A stretch of 64,000 nt of DNA from the NCBI RefSeq assembly GCF_001605725.1, contig NZ_CP011530.1, positions 1,054,001 to 1,118,000 on the forward strand. Direction: 5' to 3'. The notes beneath the pieces are model-generated. The model ran no database searches, was not told the origin of the DNA, and was given only the letters and a program-made list of their open reading frames with translations. This document shows positions 1 to 8,078 of this stretch, piece after piece. The stretch comes from Mycobacteroides immunogenum. Lineage in GTDB: Bacteria > Actinomycetota > Actinomycetes > Mycobacteriales > Mycobacteriaceae. Made by a program: the position numbers and the translations under genes. How positions within the stretch are numbered: the first letter of the stretch is position 1; each line of letters begins with the position of its first letter.

Positions 1-1107
1 ACCGTCGAATTGACGACCCAGTTCTTGTTGGGCTGCACCGGGTACTACAACTACGACGAGGGCTTCACGCCCGCGTTCGAGGGGATCGAGGACTTTGCCG
101 GGCAGGTGGTGCACCCGCAGCACTGGCCCGAGGATCTGGACTACGCGGGCAAGAAGGTTGTGGTCATCGGTAGTGGCGCGACGGCCATGACCCTGGTTCC
201 GGCGATGGCGAAGACGGCAGGCCATGTGACGATGTTGCAGCGTTCGCCCACCTATGTGGTGTCGCTGCCGTCGACCGATGCGCTCGCCGTCGCGCTGCAG
301 GGCAAGTTGCCGGCCGCGCTCGCGTACCCGATCGTGAAGTGGAAGAACCAGATGGTCAGCTTCATCAGCTACCAGACCAGCCGCCGCGACCCCGAGCGCA
401 TGAAGGGCATTCTGCGCGCGCTGCTCAAGCGTCAGCTGCCCGACTTCGACCTGGATAAGCACTTCACGCCGAAGTACAACCCGTGGGACCAGCGGCTGTG
501 TGTGGTACCGGATTCGGACCTATTCCGTGCGCTGCGTAAGGGCACCGCGTCCATCGCCACCGATCGGATCGCGCGCTTCACCCCGAAGGGCATCCTGCTT
601 GAGTCCGGTGAAGAACTCGAGGCCGACATCGTGGTCACCGCCACGGGCCTGAATGTTCAGCTGGCCGGAGGACTGCGGCCCGTCGTGGATGGTGTCCAGC
701 TGAACCCCGCGGATTCGGTGAGCTACAAGGGTTTGATGTTGACCGGCCTGCCGAACTTCATCTTCACGTTCGGGTACACGAACGCCTCGTGGACCCTGCG
801 GGCCGATCTGGTGTCGCAGTACACCTGCCGGCTGCTTAAGCACATGGATAAGGAAGGGCAGACGGTGGTGTGGCCGGTTGAGCCCGACACCGCTGAGCGG
901 CTGCCGTTCTTGGAGGATTTGGTGTCCGGGTATGTCACCCGCGGCGAGAATGCGATGCCGCATCAGGTGCCGCTGGCTCCGTGGCGCTCGTACCAGAACT
1001 ACTTCCGCGAGCTGCCCGTGCTCAAGTACGGCAAGGTCGCCGACAAGGGCGTGCGTTTCAGCAGGGTCAAGGCCTCGCGCGAGGTTCCCGTTGCAATAGG
1101 CAGGTAA
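1..1107 (+). CDS. EthA-like flavin monooxygenase, 5' truncated by window edge
   Basis: Probable FAD- and NADPH-dependent Baeyer-Villiger monooxygenase of the EthA type, the family that oxidises ketones and activates thioamide drugs such as ethionamide. The frame is open from base 1, so only the last 368 residues are seen; by comparison with the usual length of about 490, some 120 N-terminal residues (the first FAD-binding GxGxxG) lie outside. Visible are the linker GYYNYDEGF, the block HPQHWPEDLDY followed by a second Rossmann motif GSGATA about 55 residues in, the NPWDQRL segment, and the conserved TATGLN and GYTNASWTL blocks near the C-terminus. EthA is normally paired with a divergent TetR (EthR); here an ArsR-type gene follows 19 bp downstream. 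I cannot tell EthA from its close paralogues with this fragment. Confidence 0.85.
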   Translation, partial: TVELTTQFLLGCTGYYNYDEGFTPAFEGIEDFAGQVVHPQHWPEDLDYAGKKVVVIGSGATAMTLVPAMAKTAGHVTMLQRSPTYVVSLPSTDALAVALQGKLPAALAYPIVKWKNQMVSFISYQTSRRDPERMKGILRALLKRQLPDFDLDKHFTPKYNPWDQRLCVVPDSDLFRALRKGTASIATDRIARFTPKGILLESGEELEADIVVTATGLNVQLAGGLRPVVDGVQLNPADSVSYKGLMLTGLPNFIFTFGYTNASWTLRADLVSQYTCRLLKHMDKEGQTVVWPVEPDTAERLPFLEDLVSGYVTRGENAMPHQVPLAPWRSYQNYFRELPVLKYGKVADKGVRFSRVKASREVPVAIGR

Positions 1108-1115
1108 ATACCTGC
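1100..1115. promoter_or_regulatory. Inverted repeat before the ArsR-SRPBCC gene
   Basis: The dyad GCAGGTA-AA-TACCTGC (7-bp perfect arms, 2-bp centre) overlaps the stop codon of the monooxygenase gene and ends 11 bp before the GTG of the ArsR-type gene. Its size and place suit an autoregulatory operator. This is inferred from symmetry and position only. Confidence 0.45.
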
Positions 1116-1118
1116 ATA

Positions 1119-1147
1119 ATGGCCGGGTGCAGTCAGCACCCGGCCAT
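1119..1147. promoter_or_regulatory. 12-bp-stem hairpin over the ArsR start codon
   Basis: ATGGCCGGGTGC and its exact reverse complement are separated by the five bases AGTCA. The proposed GTG start (1127) lies inside the left arm. No T-run follows, so a simple terminator is less likely than a second operator or an RNA hairpin that hides the start codon. Confidence 0.4.
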
Positions 1148-1915
1148 TCTCATTGGGAGAGGGTTTTCAAGGCCCTCGCCGACCCGACTCGGCGCGAGCT
1201 GCTGGACCGGCTGCACGAACACAATGGTCAGACGTTGAGTCAGCTCTGCGAAGGTGTCGCCATGGCACGTCAATCGGCGACTCAACATCTGGGCGTACTC
1301 GAGTCCGCCAACCTGATCAGCACCGTGCGACAGGGCCGCGAGAAGCTGCACTATCTCAACCCGGTTCCGCTGCATGAGATTCAGGAACGGTGGATCGACA
1401 AGTTCGAACGCCCGCGGCTGCGGGCGTTGAGCGCCATCAAGCAGCGAGCGGAGGAGCCGGACATGTCTCAACCAACTTTCGTCTACACCACCTACATCAA
1501 CAGCACACCCGAAAAGGTGTGGCAGGCAATCACCGATCCCGAACTCAGCGGCGCGTACTGGGGACATGCGAATGTCTCGGACTGGCAAGAGGGTTCACGT
1601 TGGGAACATCGGCGGATAGACGGCTCGGGCGTCGCCGACGTGGTCGGCACCGTGGTGGAGAGCGATCCGCCACGCAAGCTGGTGACCACCTGGGCGGACC
1701 CGGCCGGCGGGGCCAATGCCGCGGTGTCCACTGTCACCTTTCTGATTCAGCCATATCAGGACATCGTGCGGCTGACCGTCTCCCATGCTGATCTGGCCGA
1801 CCCCACCGAGTACGCACAGGCCAGTGGTGGATGGGCCGCGGTGTTGTCAAACCTCAAGTCCTTCTTGGAGACCGGCGCTCCACTGCCGACGGAGCCGTGG
1901 ACCCAGCCCAGCTGA
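1127..1915 (+). CDS. ArsR-family regulator fused to an SRPBCC (AHSA1) domain
   Basis: A 262-aa two-domain protein. Residues about 8-95 form an ArsR-type winged helix (ALADPTRRELLDRL, then QSATQHLGVLE as recognition helix and a wing QGREKLHYLN). Residues about 112-255 form an AHSA1/SRPBCC ligand-binding fold (STPEKVWQAITDPEL start, WEHRR, IVRLTVSHADL). In many actinobacteria these are adjacent separate genes; an internal ATG at 1463 marks where the second would begin, so this looks like a fusion of a regulator with its ligand sensor or cargo protein. No metal-binding Cys motif of classical ArsR sensors is seen. The GTG start lies inside a hairpin. It may control the upstream monooxygenase or itself; target unknown. 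Confidence 0.8.
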   Translation: MQSAPGHSHWERVFKALADPTRRELLDRLHEHNGQTLSQLCEGVAMARQSATQHLGVLESANLISTVRQGREKLHYLNPVPLHEIQERWIDKFERPRLRALSAIKQRAEEPDMSQPTFVYTTYINSTPEKVWQAITDPELSGAYWGHANVSDWQEGSRWEHRRIDGSGVADVVGTVVESDPPRKLVTTWADPAGGANAAVSTVTFLIQPYQDIVRLTVSHADLADPTEYAQASGGWAAVLSNLKSFLETGAPLPTEPWTQPS

Positions 1916-1918
1916 AAG

Positions 1919-4789
1919 CTATCCGCTCACCGCTATCGGCCCGGTGGTGTCGTCGGCGCCGGTGGGTTTCGGCCCAAAAGGTTTGGGAGCCGGGCGCGTA
2001 CGCATGTTGATGGGCCACCAGAACCAGCGGCCGAGCATGGTGGCTATCGCCGGGGTGAGGAATGAACGCACCACCAAGGTGTCGAAGAGCAAGCCGAGGC
2101 CGATGGTGGTACCGATCTGACCGAGGACACGTAGATCGCTGAAGACGAAGGACGACATCGTCACCGCGAACACCAGGCCGGCCGCGGTCACAACCCCGCC
2201 GGTACCGGCGATGGCGCGGATGATTCCTGTCTTCAAGCCCGCACCGGTCTCCTCCTTGAACCGGGATATCAGCAGCAGGTTGTAGTCCGCGCCGACCGCC
2301 AACAAGATGATGACCGCCAGCGGGAAGATGACCCAGTACAGCGGAATCCCGAAAATGTACTGCCACACCACCACTGACATGCCGAACGATGCCGCCAACG
2401 ACAGTGCCACCGTGCCCACGATCACCAGGGCGGCGACCAGACTGCGGGTCAGGAACATCATGATGAGCAGGATGAGGCCCAGCGAGGCCAGTGCGGCCAT
2501 CAAGAGGTCGTACTTCTGGCCGTCCGCAATGTCCTTGTACGCCGAGGCGGTCCCGGCGACGTAGATCTTGGCGTCGGCCAGCGGGGTGGCCTTGACGGCG
2601 TCAAAGGCTGCCTCCTTGATCGCGTCGATGTGCGCGATGCCCTCGGAGGTTTGTGGATCTCCCTGGTGGGTGATGATCATCCGCGCGGCCTTGCCGTCTG
2701 GGGACATGAACAACTTCATGCCGCGTTTGAACGCGGGGTTGTCGAATGCCTCCGGCGGCAGGTAGAAGGAGTCGTCGTTCTTCGCGTCGTCGAAGGCCTT
2801 ACCCAATTGTGTTGCGGTGCGGGTCGATTCTTCGTTCTGGGTGTTGGTGCCGTTGTTGACCGCGTAGTTCGACAGGGTCAGATCGCGGTTCGTTTCCTGG
2901 ATGGCGATCTGCGGCGGGATCAGGTCCACAAGTTTGGGCTGCAATGCGTCGAGCTTGGTGAGGCTCCCGGTGACCGATTGCAGTGCGTCGACGAGCTCAT
3001 CGATACCGTCGAGGGCATCGAAAACGGATCGCAATGCCGCGCAGAAGGGGATGTCGAAGCAGTGCGGCTCCCAGTAGAAGTAGTTTCGGATGGGCCGGAA
3101 CTGATCATCGAAGTTGGCGATCTTGTCCCGCAGGTCCTGTGCCACCGCCACGGTCTGCTGAAAGCCCTCGGTCTGCTCATGCGTGATGGAGGCGCTCTGT
3201 TTTTGCAGTGCCAGTTGCTGTTTCAGCACGGCGATGGTGTTCGTCATCTGGTCGGCCTGTTGCGAAAGATACAGTGCCTGATTCTGCTGTTGAGACAGAT
3301 TCATCAACTGACTGGCACTGGACGCACTGATCTGAAATGGGATGGACGAGTGCGTGATCGGGGTGCCGAGGGGGCGGGTGATCGATTGGACCAGGGCAAC
3401 GCCGCGGGCATGGAGAACGGATTTGGCGACGCGCTCCAGCAGCACCATGCCCGCGGGATTACGCATATCGAAATCGGTTTCGATCATCAGCAGTTCGGGA
3501 TTGAGGCGGGCCACGGAGAAGTGGCGTTCGGCCGCGGCATAGCCGACGTTGGACGGTACCGAGCTCGGCATGTAGATGCGGCCGTCGTAGGTGGTCCGGT
3601 ACCCGGGTAATGCCAGTAGCCCGACGAGGGTGGCGATGCACGACACGACGAGAATCGGGCCGGGCCAACGCACGATCGCCGTGCCGATCCGGCGCCAGCC
3701 GCGGGTGCGCATTGCCCGCTTGGGTTCCATCAGACCGAAGCGCCCGGCGATCACCAGGACGGCGGGCGCCAGCGTGAGCGCGGCGGCCAGTGTCACCAGA
3801 ACTCCGAGAGCCGCAGGTACGCCCAGGGTTTGGAAGTAGGGCAGCCGGGTGAACGATAGGCAGAACAATGCGCCCGCGACGGTCAGGCCCGAGCCGATGA
3901 TCACGTGGGCGGTTGACTTGTACATCGTTTGATAGGCGGATGGGCGGTCTTCACCCGCAGAACGCGCTTCCTGATAGCGGCCGACGAAGAATATGGCGTA
4001 GTCGGTACCGGCCGCGATGGCGAGCATCGTCAATAGGTTCGTCGCGTAGGTGGACAATCCGATGACGCCCGCATGCCCCAGTGCCGCAACGATTCCCCGC
4101 GCGGCGGAGAGCTCCACCAAGACCATGGCCAGCACCAATGCGGTGGTGGTGAATGAGCGGTAGACCACCAGCAGCATGACCGCGATGACCGCGAAGGTGA
4201 TGATGGTGACCTGGGCGGCGCCGGCGTTGCCTACCTCGAACTGATCGGTGATGGTCGGGGCCTCACCGGACACATAGGCCTTGATGCCGTCCGGTGCGGG
4301 TGTGTCCGCGATGATGCGGCGCACGGCGTCGACAGATTCATTGGACAGCGCCTCGCCCTGATTGCCTGCGACATAGACCTGAACGTACGCGGCCTTGCCG
4401 TCCTTGCTTTGCGAACCGCCCGCCGTGATCGGATCGCCCCAGTAGTCGGCGACATGCTGCACGTGTTCGCGGTCGTCCTTCAGGCGCTGCACCAATGTGT
4501 TGTAGAACTGATGTGCTTCGGCGCCAAGCGGTTTCTCGCCTTCGAGGACCACCATCGCCGAGCTGTCCGAGTCGAACTCTTGGAACACCTTGCCGATATG
4601 CCGCATCGCCAGTGTCGAGGGTGCGTCGGCGGCGTTCAGCGGGGCAGATCGTTCCTCGCCCACCACCTCGAGTTGGGGGACTGTCGCGTTGGTCACCGCC
4701 GCGATCGCTACCCAGATCAAGATGATGGGCACCGCGAGCGTGCGGACGATCCGTGCCGCGCGTGAATCCTCGGCGTGATGGGTGCTCAT
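1919..4789 (-). CDS. mmpL: MmpL family RND transporter
   Basis: A 956-aa inner-membrane transporter of the mycobacterial MmpL family, which exports lipids, siderophores or drugs using the proton gradient. The pattern is classic: one TM near residue 20, a large periplasmic domain, a TM bundle, a second large periplasmic domain rich in Q/A helices, and a second bundle. The two Asp-Tyr pairs of the proton relay are visible in GTDYAIFFVGRY and GADYNLLLISRF. Its start overlaps the mmpS stop by 4 bp, so the two are translationally coupled, with mmpS first. A divergent TetR gene suggests drug- or lipid-inducible repression, as known for several mmpS/mmpL efflux pairs in this group. The substrate cannot be read from sequence. 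Confidence 0.93.
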   Translation of the reverse strand: MSTHHAEDSRAARIVRTLAVPIILIWVAIAAVTNATVPQLEVVGEERSAPLNAADAPSTLAMRHIGKVFQEFDSDSSAMVVLEGEKPLGAEAHQFYNTLVQRLKDDREHVQHVADYWGDPITAGGSQSKDGKAAYVQVYVAGNQGEALSNESVDAVRRIIADTPAPDGIKAYVSGEAPTITDQFEVGNAGAAQVTIITFAVIAVMLLVVYRSFTTTALVLAMVLVELSAARGIVAALGHAGVIGLSTYATNLLTMLAIAAGTDYAIFFVGRYQEARSAGEDRPSAYQTMYKSTAHVIIGSGLTVAGALFCLSFTRLPYFQTLGVPAALGVLVTLAAALTLAPAVLVIAGRFGLMEPKRAMRTRGWRRIGTAIVRWPGPILVVSCIATLVGLLALPGYRTTYDGRIYMPSSVPSNVGYAAAERHFSVARLNPELLMIETDFDMRNPAGMVLLERVAKSVLHARGVALVQSITRPLGTPITHSSIPFQISASSASQLMNLSQQQNQALYLSQQADQMTNTIAVLKQQLALQKQSASITHEQTEGFQQTVAVAQDLRDKIANFDDQFRPIRNYFYWEPHCFDIPFCAALRSVFDALDGIDELVDALQSVTGSLTKLDALQPKLVDLIPPQIAIQETNRDLTLSNYAVNNGTNTQNEESTRTATQLGKAFDDAKNDDSFYLPPEAFDNPAFKRGMKLFMSPDGKAARMIITHQGDPQTSEGIAHIDAIKEAAFDAVKATPLADAKIYVAGTASAYKDIADGQKYDLLMAALASLGLILLIMMFLTRSLVAALVIVGTVALSLAASFGMSVVVWQYIFGIPLYWVIFPLAVIILLAVGADYNLLLISRFKEETGAGLKTGIIRAIAGTGGVVTAAGLVFAVTMSSFVFSDLRVLGQIGTTIGLGLLFDTLVVRSFLTPAIATMLGRWFWWPINMRTRPAPKPFGPKPTGADDTTGPIAVSG

Positions 4790-5262
4790 GCGGACTTATC
4801 CAGGCAGGTGGTGTAGCCGTTCACGATGGTGACGGTCCTTTCGTCTTTGACGATGCCATCGACGGTGATGCGGCAGCCGGTTGTGTCGCCGGTGCCTTGG
4901 GCACGCAGGTCGGCGAACAGGGTGGGGTCGTTGGTGACCAGTTCGTGCGACCACGGCAGGGGAGCGTTGTCGACGCGGTGAGGTTGCGCCATCTCGTCGA
5001 GAAAGTTGATGGTCGCGGTGCTCCCGGCCGTCCCGAACACTTCGAGGAGAACGCGTTTGGGGTTGTAGTTGGTGTTCTCCATGGCTTCGGTGCCCGGGCG
5101 GGACAGCTCAATGTTTGAGCCGAAAACGCCGTGCAGCCGGGTGACCCCGAACGCCACCACAGCCACCACGGCCGTCGCGACGAAGACCGTCCACCACCGT
5201 TTGAGGAGATTCCAGAACCAGCCTTGCACGTGTGCCCACGCCCTCTCGATAGTCGGCGGCAC
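4786..5262 (-). CDS. mmpS: MmpS family membrane protein
   Basis: A 158-aa partner of the MmpL transporter, first gene of the pair. A short cytoplasmic N-terminus is followed by one TM segment (WWTVFVATAVVAVVAFGV, about 23-40) and a periplasmic beta-rich domain containing the family block NPKRVLLEVFG, with Cys residues in TTGCRITV and GYTTCL that could form a disulfide. MmpS proteins assist or stabilise MmpL assembly and act in siderophore, glycopeptidolipid or drug export. The GTG start at 5262 has an AGGA-type Shine-Dalgarno. Only 32 bp separate it from the divergent TetR start, and that gap holds a perfect 14-bp palindrome. Confidence 0.9.
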   Translation of the reverse strand: MPPTIERAWAHVQGWFWNLLKRWWTVFVATAVVAVVAFGVTRLHGVFGSNIELSRPGTEAMENTNYNPKRVLLEVFGTAGSTATINFLDEMAQPHRVDNAPLPWSHELVTNDPTLFADLRAQGTGDTTGCRITVDGIVKDERTVTIVNGYTTCLDKSA

Positions 5263-5276
5263 GATCCTGTGGAACG

Positions 5277-5290
5277 GTACGGTACCGTAC
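5277..5290. promoter_or_regulatory. Palindromic operator between mmpS and tetR
   Basis: GTACGGTACCGTAC is a perfect 14-bp palindrome filling the centre of the 32-bp gap between the divergent mmpS and tetR starts. TetR repressors bind such dyads; one bound dimer here would block both promoters. It ends 4 bp before the tetR ATG, so the tetR transcript may be leaderless. Confidence 0.6.
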
Positions 5291-5294
5291 TCTC

Positions 5295-5909
5295 ATGGCG
5301 AGTGATGTGTCAACGGGGTTGACTAAGGCGGCGCGGGGGCGACAGGTTTCTCAATGGACTCCCCGTGAGGTGGAGCTGCTCAAGGTCACTCTGCGTCTGT
5401 TGCAGGAGCATGGATACGACCGGCTGTCGGTCGATGAGGTCGCCGCCGAGTCGAAGGCGAGTAAGGCCACGATCTACCGGCGGTGGCCGTCGAAGGCGGA
5501 GCTGGTGTTGGCGGCCTTCATCGAGGGCATGCGCGCGCAATTGGTCCGCCCTAACACCGGATCGTTGCGTGAGGATCTGCTGCGGATAGGTAGTAACGCG
5601 CTCGGAGATGTTCGGCGCAATTCCCCGGTCATGCGGGGGCTGCTGATCGAGATTGAGCGAAACCCGGCCCTGACGAAGGCATTTCGAACCAAATTCGTCG
5701 ACGAACGTAAGGCGCTGATCGACGACGTGCTTGCCGCCGCCGTGCAGCGGGGTGAGATTGACGCGGACGCCATCAACGAGGAGCTCTGGGATCTGCTGCC
5801 CGGATACCTGGTGTTCCGCTCGCTGCTGCCGGTGAGATCACCGACTGCCGACACCGTGCGGACACTGGTCGACGATGTCATCATGCCGAGTCTCACCCGG
5901 AAGCGCTAA
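5295..5909 (+). CDS. TetR family repressor, divergent to mmpS-mmpL
   Basis: A 204-aa regulator. The N-terminal TetR DNA-binding domain spans about residues 20-66 (TLRLLQEHGYDRLSVDEVAAESKAS-type helices followed by KATIYRRWPSKAELV). The C-terminal all-helical ligand domain matches the TetR_C class with the motif LLPGYLVFRSLL. Position and the intervening palindrome make it the likely repressor of the mmpS-mmpL pair. Its 3' end overlaps the convergent chimeric HNH gene by 72 bp, unusually long; that overlap comes from the HNH gene's native C-terminus and predates the rearrangement at 6.9-8.5 kb. Confidence 0.88.
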   Translation: MASDVSTGLTKAARGRQVSQWTPREVELLKVTLRLLQEHGYDRLSVDEVAAESKASKATIYRRWPSKAELVLAAFIEGMRAQLVRPNTGSLREDLLRIGSNALGDVRRNSPVMRGLLIEIERNPALTKAFRTKFVDERKALIDDVLAAAVQRGEIDADAINEELWDLLPGYLVFRSLLPVRSPTADTVRTLVDDVIMPSLTRKR

Positions 5910-7328
5910 CTGTGGTGGGGGTATCCATTCGGTGGTGCCGTCTGGTCGTTTTCGGGTGTTCCAGCCGTGGCCCAGGAGGCGGTGGTGGGGTGCGCACGCG
6001 AAGGTGAGGTTGTCTATGTCGGTGGGTCCGTCGTGGGCCCATTCGGTGATGTGGTGGACCTCGCAGAGGTATCCAGGGACCGTGCAGCCGGGGTGGGTGC
6101 AGCCACGATCCTGGGCGTGCAGCACGAGGCGTTGATCCGGGCTCGCGATGCGTTTAGAACGTCCGAGATAGAGGGGCCGGCCGTTGTCGTTGAAGATGCT
6201 CAGGTAGTGGTGGGCGTGGGTGGCCATCCGGATCAGGTCGCGCATCGGCAGGCGGGTGCCCGCGCCGGTGGTGGCGATTCCGGCGCCGTCTTCCAACTCT
6301 TTGAGTGTGGTGGTGATGACGACGGTGACGGGTAGTCCGTGGTGCGAACCCAGCATCCCGCTGGCCAGGGTGGAGCGCAGTGCTGCGCGTAGGGCGTCGT
6401 GGTGGCGTTGTGTCACGGTGCGGGTGTCGCGTTCAGCGGCCTCGGGGGCTGGTTCACCGTCGATTAGGGGGCTTTGATCGGCCGGGTTACACATGCCGGG
6501 GGCGGCGAGTTTGGCGAACACCGCGTCCAGGTAGGCGCGGGTCTCCGGATCCAACAAACCCGAGATCGCTGACATGCCATCGAAACCCTGCGGCCCGATC
6601 GTGAGGCCGCGTCGCCGCGCCCGATCCACATCAGAGAACTGCCCGTCCGGGTTCAGTAGGGCCATCATGCGGTCGGCACCGACGCGCAGCGCCTCGGGCC
6701 CAAACTGGGTGGCCATCACCGCCAGCTGTGCTTCGGCTGCTTCCCGTGTGGGGGCATCGACCACTACCGGGAGCCGATCGAAGAACTGCCGGATGATCCG
6801 GACATGTTCCTCACCGATATCGCCGCGTTCAAGGGCCACGGCCACATTCGGCAACACCGGCGCCAGCTGCTCACCGGTGATCGGCGTGCCTGGATAGTAC
6901 GGGCTACGCACACTCTGCGGCCCGTACGCCCTGCTTTGCGCCAGAACATCATTGACATCGCCGTCCAGATGTATCCGGCCGTCCGCCACCAGCTGCAGTA
7001 CGGCCGCGGCGGTGACCGTCTTGCTGACCGAACCGATGTTGATGGTGCTCAGTGTCGTCATTGGGCGCCCAGCACGAGCGACACCCCACGCGTCGGCGTA
7101 AACCGCGCGCTCGCGAGTGACCGCCGAAACGCTACAGCCGGCGACATGGTGCGATTCAGTCAATTTCATCAACTGGTCCTTCAGCCCAGACGGCAGCGAA
7201 GCGACGTCACTGCCCGTGCCTCGCCGAGATTGACCAGCAGGCGTGCAGGCAACCGCGCCACCCGCGGCCACTGCCAGCGCCGCGACCGAGGCTCCGGCGA
7301 AGATCTGGCGCCTATTCAGTTGTGTCAC
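5838..7328 (-). CDS. Chimeric ORF: Tat-exported serine hydrolase N-terminus fused to DUF222/HNH C-terminus
   Basis: A 496-aa open frame made of two unrelated pieces. Residues 1-151 are identical to the first 151 residues of the serine hydrolase at 8079-9407 (Tat-like NRRQIF, signal peptide, SxxK motif S100-K103). From residue 152 (GEQLAPVLPNV onward) the protein is the rest of a DUF222 (13E12-type) HNH endonuclease whose C-terminal HNH motif (about 410-452: CTHPGC, VHH, CAPHH) looks intact. The hydrolase lacks its C-terminal two thirds and the nuclease lacks its first roughly 100 residues. The join sits exactly at the outer end of the 818-bp inverted repeat (6875). Because the duplicated arm also carries the hydrolase upstream region, the chimera could be transcribed and exported. 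Whether it is made or active is unknown; an assembly artefact must be excluded. Confidence 0.75.
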   Translation of the reverse strand: MTQLNRRQIFAGASVAALAVAAGGAVACTPAGQSRRGTGSDVASLPSGLKDQLMKLTESHHVAGCSVSAVTRERAVYADAWGVARAGRPMTTLSTINIGSVSKTVTAAAVLQLVADGRIHLDGDVNDVLAQSRAYGPQSVRSPYYPGTPITGEQLAPVLPNVAVALERGDIGEEHVRIIRQFFDRLPVVVDAPTREAAEAQLAVMATQFGPEALRVGADRMMALLNPDGQFSDVDRARRRGLTIGPQGFDGMSAISGLLDPETRAYLDAVFAKLAAPGMCNPADQSPLIDGEPAPEAAERDTRTVTQRHHDALRAALRSTLASGMLGSHHGLPVTVVITTTLKELEDGAGIATTGAGTRLPMRDLIRMATHAHHYLSIFNDNGRPLYLGRSKRIASPDQRLVLHAQDRGCTHPGCTVPGYLCEVHHITEWAHDGPTDIDNLTFACAPHHRLLGHGWNTRKRPDGTTEWIPPPQLALPGETRHDDIVDQCPHGVGSR

Positions 7329-7442
7329 AAACCTCTCCGATCATCGACGCGTACTTCAGACGTTGCTACCGTCTGGCGCCCGCCAAGACAACAGATTTTC
7401 ACGGCGGGGCGACTTGTCGGTGGCGGTGGTTAGTATTCGAAC

Positions 7443-7692
7443 ATGAGTTCGATCGGAGTGTTGGAGGTGGCGGTTGATGCCTTCTGCGCTGAGTCGGTCG
7501 AGGACCTGACGGCCGCTGAAGCGTTGGCGGTGTTGGCGCGCCTGGAGGTGGTGGCGCGCCGGTTGTTTTCTCGCGGGCTGACGTTGGTTCCGAAAGTGAC
7601 CGGGCAGGCGTCCCCGGTGGAACTTGGCGGTACGTCGTTTCCGGATGTGTTGTCGCGGCGGCTGCATATTGGTAAGGGGGCGGCGCGGCGCC
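7443..7692 (+). pseudogene. Duplicated 5' fragment of DUF222/HNH gene (left arm)
   Basis: Encodes the first 83 residues of a DUF222-type protein (MSSIGVLEV start, AALAVLARLEVVARR-like helices, SRRLHIGKGAARR). In this copy the frame continues through the spacer as RIADAEQLAPRR, the expected continuation for the family, and then runs into the antisense of the other arm, giving a meaningless 202-codon open frame. It is the inverted copy, not the native gene start. Confidence 0.8.
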
Positions 7693-7714
7693 GGATCGCC
7701 GATGCCGAGCAGCT

Positions 7715-7964
7715 GGCGCCGCGCCGCCCCCTTACCAATATGCAGCCGCCGCGACAACACATCCGGAAACGACGTACCGCCAAGTTCCACCGGGGACGCC
7801 TGCCCGGTCACTTTCGGAACCAACGTCAGCCCGCGAGAAAACAACCGGCGCGCCACCACCTCCAGGCGCGCCAACACCGCCAACGCTTCAGCGGCCGTCA
7901 GGTCCTCGACCGACTCAGCGCAGAAGGCATCAACCGCCACCTCCAACACTCCGATCGAACTCAT
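7715..7964 (-). pseudogene. Native 5' fragment of the split DUF222/HNH gene (right arm)
   Basis: The same 83 N-terminal residues as the left-arm copy, here on the minus strand, the strand of the HNH C-terminal half at 5838-6874. This is therefore most likely the original start of the nuclease gene. It is now cut off from its 3' half by about 840 bp of inverted duplication, and its frame turns to nonsense at the spacer (QLLGIGDPAPRR). The ancestral protein would have been about 440 aa, usual for DUF222/HNH proteins, transcribed divergently from the serine hydrolase. Confidence 0.8.
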
Positions 7965-8078
7965 GTTCGAATACTAACCACCGCCACCGACAAGTCGCCC
8001 CGCCGTGAAAATCTGTTGTCTTGGCGGGCGCCAGACGGTAGCAACGTCTGAAGTACGCGTCGATGATCGGAGAGGTTT

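Noticed and set aside
2630..3610. 326-aa plus-strand frame inside mmpL
   Set aside because: Antisense shadow of a high-GC gene; no family features.
7356..8051. Two mirror-image 202-aa open frames at the palindrome centre
   Set aside because: Each is 83 real DUF222 residues followed by antisense of the opposite arm; the second halves are not protein-like.
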